Part shown: positions 21,923 to 35,400 of the stretch, piece by piece
How the letters are laid out: every line of letters begins with the position of its first letter
Numbering within the stretch: the stretch's first letter is position 1
Origin: Edolisoma coerulescens
Taxonomy: Eukaryota; Chordata; Aves; Passeriformes; Campephagidae
DNA length: 64,000 bases
Assembly: GCA_013397115.1 (NCBI GenBank)
Contig: VWZW01001243.1
Coordinates: forward strand, 816,855 to 880,854
Direction of reading: 5' to 3'
Notes under the pieces: model-generated
Databases searched by the model: none
Told to the model about the DNA's origin: nothing
The model's input: only the letters and a program-made list of their open reading frames with translations
Position numbers and translations under genes: made by a program

Positions 21923-24900
21923 ACAAACACTGAAGAGAAGGAGAAAGCAACTGGTTTTAAATACCTGAAAAGCTGTGCCAGAAGAAAAGAGGATGATGCT
22001 CAAAATTCACCATTTTTTTTTCCTTTTATCACAAGCCAAAACATTGCCATCAACTTGTATTATTTGAGAAAAACCATTAAGTTTGTTCCCTCTGATTAGC
22101 TATTTCCATTAATAAAAAATCTTCAATAACGAATTGCTGAAATTGTGAAGTCAGATGCACACTCACTAGCAAATGTGTTCAATTTAGCTTCTTATTATCT
22201 CATGTTAGTAAAAAAAAAAGTGAAAATACAGAAAAAACCTTCTTAATCTAAAAGTATTGCCCATGTAAGCATTGTGGGGTAGTTCTAGTCACGTAGTTTA
22301 CAACATTAAGTAGAAATTAACTTTCTACTTTGAAATTAATTTTCCTAGTAACTTTGGAGAATTAATTTACATAATCTACTGACGCAACCATTTTCTTCCC
22401 AGGTGGAAGATGCTTTGTGACTCATGGCCTGACAGCACAGCTGCTTTTTCTCTTGTTCTGTGACCTGCCTGGGACATAAAGTAGTTGTTGGAGCAACAGG
22501 CACAGCTGCACTACGTCTGAATGCTCTCACCGTGAACTCCAAAGCTGTCTGACAGTTATGCAGTAGAAAAAACACAGAACACGAAAATCTTTGGCACAGG
22601 GCAAGTCCATCAGCCCACATGCCAGAGAGCAGGTTGGACACCACTCCTGACAGTCTGTGAAAGCATCTGCAAATGGATATTCCTGAATCTCTCACTTCTC
22701 CTGCAACAGCTCTTTGGAAATTTTTAAAGTAAACTCTTTTTAAAAGTTTGGCGGTTTTAGGCCAAAGGCAAGGAGTTGGTATTGTGGGGTCTGTGAAGAT
22801 TAGCTGGTGGTCACACCCAGGAGTCACTAAATTGCAGTTCTGCTGTGGGCAAACCTCTGCACCTCTACCTGCACCTATGAGGAGAAGCTGCCCTGCCAAG
22901 TGGGAGTTGCACTTGTTTTCTTTTACATTTTAGGTATCACAGTCCAAACCTTTTCTTTTAGTTTGGTGATAGAACACTGGAGACCTATCTCCATATAAGA
23001 AGGACATTGGAATAGTCTCCATTTTATGCATGGCCTTCTTTTTCTACCAGAACTTTTTATGGAGGAAAAAACCCCAACAAACAAGCCTGAAGTACATTAA
23101 TTTTGAAAGTTCAGATTTCTGAGTATTTACAGCTAGTTCCTGTGTTTGTACTGGTGATGGTTGCACTATGGGCTCAATACAGGGGATGCACCATCCAGGG
23201 ATCATAAGATCACAGCATCTTGATGGGCAGGCAGACAAAAACCTCATGTTTTATAACTGAAGGGGTGAAATGTCCCAAGAGCATGAAACTGGGTTTCTGA
23301 GCTTAATCTCCCTTTCATGGCTAATCTTATACCTTCAACCTCTTAAAGTCCCTCCAACATGAACAAATCCAAAAATACTTCATGCTGAGCACAGCAGCTG
23401 CTGGGCACAAGGACAGCATCTCTGTGGCTGGCCAAACCAAGATAAAATCATCATCAAAATGTGTGGCTAGGAGAAAGGGAGCAGAGGACATTTTCCACTA
23501 CTAATCTGGAAACAGGGTCTTAAGGCTGCCAGTGCTGTTAGTGCTCCATCAATCACTGTTACCACTGTGGGCTCATTTTATTAAAAAATATCTTAGAGAG
23601 CAAATAAACCCTCCTTCCTTTTGCTTGTTTACCCAGATGAAATATTACACAATAAAATATTAACTATCCTGGGGTAGTAAGGACAGGACCACATACTCAG
23701 GAAAAGATGATACGGTACTAAAAGGAAAACTCCAGCCTTTTCTTGCATCCTGAAGAAAAGAGTGATAGAAGTGGGTTTTAATTATTAACTTGGATTAGCT
23801 ATCACAATACCTGAGAAACTGCCATATGGAACATATTCCAGTATAGTTTATACTCTTAATGGCCTCGAGCCTTCCAAGAAACAAAATCTGTGTTACATAA
23901 ACTGATATCAAAGTGGCCTTGCTTTTCCTTCCCCTAGAGCTACAAATACATCAGCTATGCAAGAGCCATTAATGTGTAGTTAATGTGTCCAGTAAAATTT
24001 TTAGTGAAACATACTGTGGTTACTTGAAATAAGTGTTTGGATGGAATAAGATTATAGTAGTGCGAGACTTGAAGAAGAAATTCCAGCTATGTTGCCCTTC
24101 CACTTTTATCTGTTCTCCACAAAGTTCCTGCTATGATTATGGCTGTGCATTAGACCAGAGTGTGAAGGATGCAAGGCATGAAGAACTGTGCTATTCAGTC
24201 CTTTAATTATTCAACTCAGCCATCCCTAAAAAATCCACTAGTAATAGCCATGAAAAGATGACATGGACACCTCCTTTATATTTTGCACAGATAGAAGAAA
24301 TAAGAATCAGAACCAATGAAAGTGACATGAACAACAGTGGCATTACCTTACAGTCTCTATGAGGCAGTATCAAGTTTCCATCACTATTTTTCAGATTAAT
24401 ATTTTGTACTGGAGACACAATTTTTGGTGCTTGTAAACATATTTTTCCTTCCGCAAAGTTGTTAAAAATAATAGTACATATTTATATGAAAGCACCAGGA
24501 TTAAAATAGCACAGGCTGATTTCCTGTTTCTCCAAAAAGCAGTGTGTACAGGCAAACCAAGGCAGGGTTTCCAGAAGTGCTTGTGAAAGGTTAAAGGTCA
24601 GTGTCCTCTGATTTTGAGAGAGAGATAAGTTTGAGGAAAAGGGAGAAAGGAGAGCAGAAGTGAAATGATGCTTCAGGTTGTGGCCTGGCTGCAGGAGATC
24701 TGCTTTCAAACCTTCTTCCATATTACTTCAGTAAAACAAGCAAGGACCTACCACAGGCACAGAAAGGACAGGTATAGAGTCACACATGCAGTTTTGGTTA
24801 GTAGAAGTGTGTAGTGGATGAAGTGGATCCAAACTCCAGCTGCTGAGCTCTCGGCTAGTGAATGTGCAGAGCCATAGGGAACAGCGTGGCTCTGTGCCTT

Positions 24901-27900
24901 TCACTCAGTTATAGCACTAACAAATGCAAGAGCTCGCTGTTTCTTCAACCTCTTTTTGCTTACAAAAGGACAACATTCCTCACTATTTTTCTCTGCAAAG
25001 CAAGTAAAGGCATTTCAGAAAAAAAACCTAACTGAAATGGATGTTGCAGAATATGCAAATGTCGTGATAAGATTGACTCTAAGAAAGGCACACTGCATAC
25101 CAAATGCATCCTGTGTGAGGCCAATGTTAGCCTTTGAATGATGGCATACAGTGAATTCATTGACAGGCTCAGCAGCCCACACTTCTTTCTGAATAATCAC
25201 AATCTGAGAAAAAGCTCAGATACAACACAGCAGTAATCCTCAAAGGTTCACACACTTGCACATGTGCACAGGAAAACACAATGGCAAACAAATCTCCAAC
25301 AGAATAGCCTGGCTTTTATGTTTTTCAGAGATCTCTTACCTCTTCATAACCCAGACACTTCTCAGGGCTCTCCACCCCCTCCTCCTAAGAAAGCATCTGA
25401 ATCGGTTCAACCTAGAGTGGAAGCAGGGGAGGGGAATAAGGGAAAAAATACCATGTAATTTGGGCGTTTGAATAAATATGAACATAGTTTCTGCTGTTTC
25501 ATTTCTATCAGATTTGGCTTCTATGTTGGGTGGTTTTAACAGCTGTTTATTTGCACACAGTTGTGCAAGTTTTTTTACAGCTTGTTAAGTTAGACTTGAG
25601 ACGACAGCATGTGGTTCCCTTCAGACATAACTAACTTAAAATAACAAAGCCCAAAAATTCCTTCTTAAGAAGCTCAAGGCCTTTTGTTTAAAGTTTGAAA
25701 AGAATTAGGATCCTGTAATTCCAGGCGTTGTTATGAAACGGGTGAAAAGTTTCCTTCATATTACCTGGCTGGATGCACTCTGCAGCTGTATCCCACTGCA
25801 GAACCACCAGAAAAGTCATCTTGCTCTATGTGTGCTGGTTGCAGAGAAAATTCTGGCTACAAACATATAACAGCTGCATGTAACACACCTTCGAGGAGGG
25901 ATGACTGCACAAAAACTAGTAACTGAAACATGATGGCTTTAAGAAAAAGACAAACCAACGACCAAACAAGTGAACAACAGGGTATCTTTCATACTTTCAT
26001 AGCCCCCTGCTCTCACAGTTTTAGGAAGAGTCAAAACTGGAAGAAAATGCAATTTTACTTATCTTAAGCACAGTAAAGAGAGAATGCCACGGAGATGACA
26101 GCAATAAAACAAATGTTTTCTCAGAAGATCAAAATGCAGCCCCTGAAGGGCTTTGCTGTAGCTGAAGGTTGAGAACAACTGTATACAGGGTGCACAGGAG
26201 TCAGCAATGAACTGTTATAGCCGAGTGCCAGCCAGAAAAAGAAAACAGCTGAGACAAGGGAGACACATGCAGGAGTGATGAGAGTTTTTGCTGTGACAAA
26301 GGGCAACTTCATACTATGTAGCTGATAGAGCAATAGTCTTTGAGATGCTTTGATGTAGTAAATAATTCTTTGCTAGGCAAGCTACGTTTTTGGGTGCTCA
26401 AGTGTGGGCAGGCACTAAGAGGGACAGGGATGCATTAAGTACTGCTCCCTTGCCTGGGAGAATAAATCACCTTGAAGATAGCAAGTGGCAGAGTAAGAAC
26501 AAGCACTTCTGAGAAGTCTGACAAGCAAAAGATCAAAAGGCCTCTGCTTCAACTTACAGTTTCCCTTTAATGGCTGTAGGCTGAATGTATGATTCCCAAT
26601 CAGTCTCTCATGCTATTTTTACCCCCATGTATGGGCATTACATCTCTTCAGTCCAGACCTTTGGAGTTTTTCCCAGCACTGTGAAGGAACAGAGTATATT
26701 ACACTTTTTACATTCAGCTACTGTAGGTTCAAGTCAAATATTTCTAATTCTTAATAATGGATTGAACCCACAAGGAGGCTGCTGAAAAATTAGTTTGGTT
26801 ACATGGAAAACCGGTAAACACTAATACTAATACAAAGGGCATCTTTGTGTCCGCTGGTTCTGACTAATAGATTGTTGGAGGAACACAAAACATGAGAATT
26901 TAATCCTTTAGTTGGCACAGAATATTAAAAACATTTGCTTTTTGAAGAGTGAACTTGTGGTTTGATAATGTAAGGAAGGGCATTTCAGCTGAGTGTCCAG
27001 CAGCTTCTAATTGAAAGAAGAGATACAGCTTATAGACAACTCCAATTACAATGAAGTATTGATAAAAACGAGCTGTAATATTATTTTCAGGCACAAATTC
27101 ATCTCTCAGGAATGCCAAGTTGCAATGTTTATCTCTATAAAATGCCAGGAATGCTGTTCCATTTTATAGCAAGTAACTACATTATCTTGCAAATCACATC
27201 TCCTGGGGCTTACTGTATTACAGCCTTAGCCCGTCCCACAGTTTGTTTGAGCGTTATGATGACAGCCCCAGTTATACTGTGCTGAGACTTGTAGGATGGC
27301 TGCTCCAGTTGATGGTACAGGTAATGTTCAGCTGCAGGAATGGAATTTGCAAACCTGAGCCGAGTCCTTACATTCTCTGTGCAGTGAAAGGCTTCAATGC
27401 CACTGGTTGCCACGTACAACATCTACACAGAAGAACACCTGAAAAGCTTCTCCAGATTTTAGCACCATCCAAATGCCCAATTATAGGCCAAATCTGCTTT
27501 GAAGTGAAATGTCTGTGTCATTCTTCAGGGAAGAACAAGCTTACCCCAACAGCAACACAGGGCTCAAGACAGGGACTCTGAGTCTGCTCTTGTACAAATA
27601 CCTCTGCTCTGCCAGCATCCACACAAAATGTAGCAGCTGCTTCTGTCTGAGCAACCAGAAACAAAACTTTTATCTGCCCTCAAGGGAAATCTCTCTTATG
27701 ATGAGACCACAGTGCCAGGCTCTCCTGGCCCCGTGCATATCTTGCTGGAACACCATGGCTTCATGGCCTTCACAGAGAAGGGTGAAGGGGTCCCTTTGGC
27801 AGAAGAGCTGTGGAGTTTAATGGTTTCCTCTCTAGCAAAAATGTGAACTGCAGTTCCTTTGGTCTGCAAATGGTGCTGAGCTCATTTCTCACATCCCAGC

Positions 27901-30900
27901 GAGGGCCTCCAGGTTGTTCAGTAACAATGCTCCCTTTCTGCAGCCTACTGCGATTTTCAATGACAGTGGGGATGCAAGGTTTTTGCTGACCTCCTTTTAA
28001 TCACTGAATCTTACTCATGCTCACATGACATTTCACACATCAGCCCCACAGGCAGGCTCTGAGTGAGGGATCCCAGGTGGCAGAGAGGCTTATCTACAAA
28101 GGCAATGGCTCTGACCAGAGCCACTCTCTGAGTGCAACTCCCAGAGCCTACACAGCTTGTCTGGCAAAAATATGGATACCCATGGATGTCTGGGTGTGTA
28201 AGTACTGCAGCTCTTGGAGGCTGATCTTAGATGCAGGTGAATAGGTTTGGCCTTAATTTGCACTTTAGCTCTCTAGATCCCCTTTTTTTACAATCTGGCC
28301 TGACATTCTCTAACATAAACTCTGTTGAACTAATTCTCCAGATTACCCAGGATAAAGTTTGCTGAAAGTCAAGTCTCCTTGTTCTAAGAGTAATTGCTAC
28401 AGAGGACTATACATCAAAAAAAGACAGATACTATTCAGTCAGGAAGCCTAGACCCTCCAAAAGTCATTAAGACATACAGAGGTGAAGGTTGGTGTGTTTT
28501 CCACTGGGCCGAACAAAAAAGATTGCTAAACCAGATTGTAAAACTTCACAAACTAAATGCTTCCAGTGGAAACTTCTGTTGCTGTCAGTGCTGAAAATGC
28601 AGGTAGCAGCAGAGCCCAGAGACAAGCCACAAGCCAGCAGGCAAGGTGAGCCTCTCCTGCTCTCCAGGCATGTGGCCCCTGGGGCCGTAGCTCCCTCTGG
28701 AGCAGTGACGTGGCTGCAGGGCTTGTGCCACTGCCCTGAGTGGGGCAGCAGGGCAGCCTGGTGGCAGCCACCAGCCCAGGGCATCAGGCATCTCCACCAG
28801 GATGAGGCAGGGCTGAGTAGAAGGAGAGGGGAAAAGGTTGCTTGCTCAGCACAGACGAGCAGACCTCTCATTCCTTAGCACCAAGACTGCTGGGCAAGCA
28901 GAAGGTCGACATGAAGCTGAAAACTGGCACCTGGAGAAGCTGTGTTCCCCTCTTCAGCCCCTGAGGTGTGGTAGAGACTTACAGAGCACAAGTACCTTAA
29001 GCAGCAAGCTGGTGGACTGCAAGTAAGAAGGTGAGGAGATTAAGATGGAAACAAGCAGCTGGAAATACAAGAAGGCATGAATGACTGACAGAAGTGATGT
29101 CTGCAGTTTAATAAACAAATACCTCAATTACAAAGTGGAAAATACCATAAAAAGCACACCACATCAGAAAAGGTTATCAAGCATCCATCATCCATTCAAT
29201 TAAACATTCATAGCTCAAAGCTAATCATAGTTCTTGGCTTGTTAGTCTTATGAGTTAAAGATTCCGGGCTTCCTGGCCCATTTTATGTCAGAAAAAGGAC
29301 AAGACATCAGAATCACTGGCATCAGGAAACAAACTCACAAAGTGTAACTGCAGCACTCAGGCAACATGAACAGAATTTTTCACAGTACCTGGCAGCCAGC
29401 TTGGAATGGATTTATTATTAGTCTATTAAACCTTTCTGACAGCAATCTTCACTTAAATAGGTATCTTCCCTTCTTTTCATTGTGAAAATCTAATTCCCTT
29501 TCCTGAAGGTATAAAGTCATTGGCAAAACAAAAGTATTCTCTTTAAATGTTCAACATGTTTGAACATCAGCTGTTGTCTACTGGTATTCTCCATCCATTA
29601 GTGGAGCTGAGCTCATTCCACTCCTGTCAGGGGTAACTTAGTTACCGGAACATCGACTTCCCAAACCCTGCAGGAGAACAGGAGGATGCTGAGGCTGTAA
29701 GCACAACCCTGCATTCTTGAAGAAAGCTGTGTGTTTCTTGGCAACTGGAAAAACAATCTCTCTCAATTAATGTAGTCTAGTCCACATCTGCTGTTAAAAC
29801 ATTAGAGGAAATATTTGAGCCCTTTCAAATTGTTGATAATGAAATTACACAGACAAGAGATTAGATTGTTCTTTTGGAAACTTGTTTAATTAATAGCCTG
29901 GACATTTTATTTGTACCCTTTCTAAAGTTCGTGATTCAAGTTTCATTTCCTTTCCCTTCTGTAGCATCTCTTGCAGTGAAGCTATGAAAAAGAAAGGAGA
30001 AAAAAAAATTTGTTGGTTTTTTTTTTTTTCCAAGTAATTCAAGGCAGAGTATTAGAACTTCTCTTAAAATATACCTGCTTGCTTGTGGTTCATAAAAGTC
30101 ACATGCAGCAGTAGGGTTTGGAAGGTCATTGACAGTCTTGTGTCCAGGGCTCATTCTGACCAGGGCATTGTGTTTCATCTTCGGTGGCTATATTTTTACA
30201 CATATATATTTATTCTTTTTCGCATATTCTTTGTGCTTTCCCCCCTCACACTAGTGCAACACTAACACTTGTTGTCAGACTCCTGCCTTACAGTTCACAG
30301 GAAGCTCTCTCCATTTTAAAGTTTAAATCCTAAAGGTGGTGGGAACTTTGCCTTTTAGGCACAGTTCAAAAGTTGGTAAATATCCCTTATGAACTTGTAA
30401 ACACATTTCTCTGACTAAAAGGAACTGTCAGACGTTTCTAGCAATGAGAGGGATGCACTCTCCTCAGTCTGGTTAATGACTTTTATATTCTAAAACTCTT
30501 TTGCCTGCTATAATTTTCTTATGCTAATTCCATTTTTAAACTCTTACAGTACAAAGCAGTCACTGCTTAAGACAAAGCAAATGTAATTCATAATATGGTC
30601 ATTACTTACCCAGAAAACAATATTAAGTAAATATCATTAAATATCATACTTTGGGCACAGGAGCTCCAAATTTCTACTAGGAAACAAACCTTCACCAAGA
30701 GTCTCATGAAGGGGCTCCTCACAGAGCAATACAGACATTATTACTGACCCCATCTATCCATGAACCTCCGTATACTTTTAGTATGTCATCAAGCAAAAAA
30801 ATAATTCCTGTCTTAAAAATAACTATTGCTTGCTTTGCTGCCTCTTTTGGAGTAAAAGCGAGAAAAAACTTGGATTACAAAGGCATAATCAAAGTGTTTC

Positions 30901-33900
30901 AGCTTTTTCTGAGACACTGTTTAATGAAGCCACTTTCGTTTCCTATTGATCAACCTTTCATACTTATATTTTGTTGAATGACAAACAATAGCCATGGGGA
31001 AATTAAACACTGAAATCTGCAGACACTCTGGAACAATATTTGTTTAACAGCTGCCGAACTCTGGAAGTAACAGCAAAGATTATTATGTAAGAAAATCCTG
31101 TAACCCAAACAGATAATATTCTGGTTAACATCACATTGAGGCTCTACTTGCTTAAAACACCACTTGTTACCAGAAAACAATGTTCTGCTGAGGATCCACA
31201 GTGCAGAACTATTTGTTCAATCCAGAAATGTAACAACCTAGAAATGTTCAATCAATCAAATTCAGGTAAATATATAATTGTTATTTCTTTAAAAGGAAAC
31301 AATATATAATACAACAGATGATTTGGTCTTGCTTCATCTTTGAAAAAATATTACTGGAATGATAGATTGTACACTAGATTGTTCCAGCTTTCAGAGCTAA
31401 AATTGAATCCATAAAAATAAATCTGGAACCATCAAAGCTGTAAATGGAGACCTGGATAAAAAGCAGACAGAAATAAATGAACTAATTGGACCTATATTTC
31501 TTAGCAGAATGTACCAGATTTCATGCCATGATTGTTTTATGATAGTAAATGGAAAACAAACTGCTATTGTTTAATCTTGGTAAATAAAAGATATTTTTAT
31601 GAGCATTGACCCAGAAGAAAGTTGACAGTTTGCCAAATAGGTATGTTTTTCCAGTGCTACCAGACATTTTTAACTAAAATCTGGAGCTGGCCAGTAGATT
31701 AACATAGTTTTAAGTGATATCATAAATTGTATGTTTGTTTGGCTGTTACCAGAGATACTTTGAAAGTACCAGTGAAGAATTACCATTTCAAGAGAGGCCA
31801 TACAACCTTTATCAAATTAGTAATGCTACTTATTCATTCCAGATAGATGAGATTTCAAATAATTATCTGAACTACAAATAATTCAAATAAGTCAGTGCAA
31901 CATTTCAAATCTGGTTATCAAGTTTTACACAAATTGCTTCAGAGGGCTTTTAGACAGCTTTGTAGGAAATCAATTAGGTAGCAGAACACTTGGTAAAAGT
32001 ATATAATTTTTTGAATAAAACAGTATAATGTTCATCTGCAACAGTTAAAAGATCCTATTAAAAAGTTGGGGTAGCTCCCTTATCTAGTTTTATGGAGTTT
32101 CACTTAAGTACAAGCAACTGTAAAGTTTGAATTCAAGAGACCTGATCGTAAATATGCATCCAATGAAGACAAATGCTGGAGAACTCCTTGTCTTCTGCTT
32201 AAAAAGAGCACAAAATAGTACTGGTTAGGAAAACAGAGTTTATTCCATTAAACCAAGAGTCACTTCTCCATCGGCTTTGTCAGAGTTATTGCGTATGACA
32301 ATATCAGTATCTTAGCTCACCCACTAGTTGATTTTATTGGGATTAAATATGTCAGTTTTGTGCTGTTCTGGGATGGATGCTATAAAAAGAAAATCAAAGA
32401 TCTTTTCCTGACACATTTTTCTTTCCAGCAGAAACTTAGCTGAGGAGAACTTTTTATTTAAAAATTCTATGACTGTCAGTATTCATCTCACTCCAGCTCC
32501 TTGAAACTTTTTGGCCATAGCAAAAAAGACAATTTTTCCCTTTCTTGCTGTCCTGAGGGGACTTCTTTCAGGACAGGGTCTACATCCCCCGCATGACTTC
32601 TGCATGTGGTCACAGATACATGCTGTGCTAGCCAGAGATGGGGCCAGAGAAACACAAGGTCCTGAGCCAGGCTTTGCCAGCCTCAGATCCCTGGGACAAG
32701 TGAACAATGCGGGGACTCGGCCAGCGCAGGGGAGAGCCAGGTGGGACAGGCAGGGAGAAAGGAGGCCATTCAGCAGTTTCTCCTGCCTTTATACCTCAGC
32801 ACTCTTTCAGAAACACCAATGCTCTGCTCTAGACAAGATTTTTTTGTATTTTTTTTCCATTTAGCAACAGGTAGGTTGCCTTTAGCTACAGACCTCAGTG
32901 CACAGGATAAAGAGAGGAAATACAGAGCTGACCATTCACGGAGGGTAAAGCCAGAGATCAAGATAAAATACTTACAGTGCCAGCTGCCAACACTGAGGCT
33001 GAGCAAGTAAGTAAAAAAACCCTCTAAACAGAGGGATGAAGAATGTCTGTTTTACTGACCTTAAAGGTCCCTTGGGTTGTCTCTGCATTGTAGCACAGGA
33101 AATAAGGTCAGGACTGGGACTGCCAATTTCCCATTTGCTTGTAAGCTTCAAGAATATGACGACAAGTCTGATGCTCGAAACACCGAAGCAGCAACAAACA
33201 CGAGCCAACACTAGAGGAAAGATCGGCAAAAGGACTAATCAAAAGCATCCCCCCCACGCCTTGGTTTTTTAAAAATCTGTTAGTACAGGTGCTTTTTTAA
33301 TACATTCTCTTCCTCTGACCGATTAGGTATTTCTATCCTTACAGTTCTGTTAATGTCTCTGGAAGAGAATTTGGCCAGACAATGCTCAACTGTGCTGCAC
33401 CATCTTTTTTAATTTTTAGCTTCTGCCATGCTCCCCTTTCAAGGGCTGTTCTTCCCATAGTACCAGTAGGGTCACCTGGAAGGACCTCTGTCTATCCAGA
33501 AGCTCAGCAACACAGGACCCAATTTTCCGCAGCCACTTATGGAGTGTCCTAACAAATCCCACAGGAAGTCAAATGCCCAGGCTCTATCTATGGCTCTGCC
33601 ACTTTTGAAAGGGATACCACAGATTTGATGGTATTTTCAGACCTTTGCTTCCCTGAGAGCCACAGTGCTCTGCTCACTTGCCACAGCTGAGGACCAGCTA
33701 CCACAGGTGGGCCCCGGCACGTGGGATCCGGTACCGTGCCCGACAGGCAGCTCCCTTTGGAGGAGCTCCTGCTCTCCACTTACCCCGTGGTTTTCTTCCT
33801 TTGTGATTCTCTGTTTAGACACAGCTGCAAAGGGCATTAGTGGGAGAGATCCAGATGAACTTCTCTTTGTTTTTGTGACACTGGAGTTTCCAGTTAAGTT

Positions 33901-35110
33901 TATTTAGGGTAATAACATGGCCTCTGGTGAAGGCAACGTCTCAGTTGCTGCCATGGCAGTGCTACAGATGCAGTGAAAAGCTGACACTCACACTCAGTGT
34001 GTTATGAAAGGTAACTTGAATTTCTGATGCATTCTAGCACAACCACTGTGTGCCAGCTAATGCTTTTACACTGACACCTCCAGACGGGATAATTTTACAC
34101 TGCCTTTGTTATTTATGGGGGTGGCCCACCATGATCCATGGGATAGGTGATGCAAACTGGCTTGCAATTGCATTTCATGTGGGTCCTGGTTTCTGATGCA
34201 CATTATCCTACTGTCCACACTTGGAAGCAGAGCAGAAGAACTTGCTCCCTGCCCACACAGAGGTCTGGTTAACTTAGTTCAGAGCTTATCTTGGGTGTAA
34301 ACCAATATATATGCATTGCAAATAATTCATTAATTCAAGGGTCTCAAATCCCTGCAGGAGAGAGGGAACATGCCAAGGTAGTTTAACAAATTTAACCCAT
34401 TTTCTTTAGATTCTTCTGCTTAATGTTATAGCTTAGACAGCAGCTTCAGAGGTAGTCCAATAGGAACAATTCAGTGCAAGACCTGATTACAACAAACTTT
34501 TTAACCCTGGCTAATTTTTTGGTGAAGGCAGTTTTCCTTTCTGAGCAGTGAAAAATCTTGCTAAGGTCAGACTGTGACAAAAGCAGCAACAGCTTTGTAA
34601 AAAGACAGCTATAAGTACAGTTTGTATGGCTGTTTGCAACAATCTCCAACTTAGGCAAATGACTTAATGTATTTTGCATGCTCTTATCCTATACCTCAAT
34701 TAAATTTCTCGTAGCAGCCTAACATGCTCCCAGTTCCCCTGAAATATTTTTAATGAACCACATTCAGCTCCAATTGATACTAGAGATCCCACCTACTTAC
34801 ACAGGATGAGTTCCCCCTGCTTTTTGTAGCTTACCACACCACACGTAGCAAAGTCCATACGAGGTTGCCCATGTTGCCCGTGCAAACTGAGCCCCTCCCC
34901 AGCCCATGCTGTGCAGCATTCCCATCCCTGCCAAGTATTTCTAGCATGTCAATCTAACTTCAGGTCCTGAAGTGTTTGCTTGTCACATGTTCCTCTGTTT
35001 TTTTCTACTTCTTAAGATATAAAAATGAAGCACTTAAAAGTTCTTAAATAAATATAAACTCCCATGTTATTACAGGCCATTCTCCATTACAGGCAAAGCC
35101 TGGTGTTCCC
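21923..35110. other. Intergenic DNA, no recognised gene
   Basis: The longest open frame is 184 codons on the minus strand at 22345-22899. It has no recognisable domain, and I judge it to be chance. A somewhat GC-richer patch at 28640-28860 has open frames on both strands but few CpGs. Stretches such as 31200-32480 are AT-rich and essentially without frames. I saw no RNA gene or interspersed repeat here, though old diverged repeats could be missed. Confidence 0.65.
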
Positions 35111-35400
35111 TAGAATCACAGAATGATTTGGGTTGGAAGGGACTGTAAAGGTCACCTAGTCCAACTCTCTTGCAGTGATCAGGGGCAACTTCAACTAGAA
35201 CAGGTTGCTCAGAGCCCTGCCCAACCTGACCTTGGATGTTCCAGGGCTGGGGGCATCTCCCACCTCTCTGGTAAGCCTGTTCCATTGTTTCACCACCCTC
35301 ATTGTAAAAATGTCCTCCTCATATCTAGACAAATAATGCCTTCTTTCAGTTTAAAACCATTACCCCTATTCCTAACTCAATCCCAGTTAGAGAGAACTAA
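35111..35400 (-). mobile_element. CR1 LINE fragment, 3' end, minus orientation
   Basis: On the minus strand the copy ends in CATTCTGTGATTCTA, the usual CR1 3' terminal motif. On the plus strand it reads TAGAATCACAGAATGATTTG, then GGTTGGAAGGGACTG, GGTCACCTAGTCCAAC and, further in, GTAAGCCTGTTCCATTGTTTC. These are standard avian CR1 tail segments. It is truncated at the 5' side near 35400, as most CR1 copies are, and contains none of the intact ORF2 protein region. CR1 is also found in turtles and crocodilians, but with the rest of the window a bird is most likely. An open frame crossing it from 35123 is a by-product of this copy. Confidence 0.93.

Noticed and set aside
22345..22899. 184-codon minus-strand open frame, the longest in the desert
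   Set aside because: No recognisable domain, no convincing splice context, and no similarity I recognise. This length is possible by chance in 64 kb on six frames.
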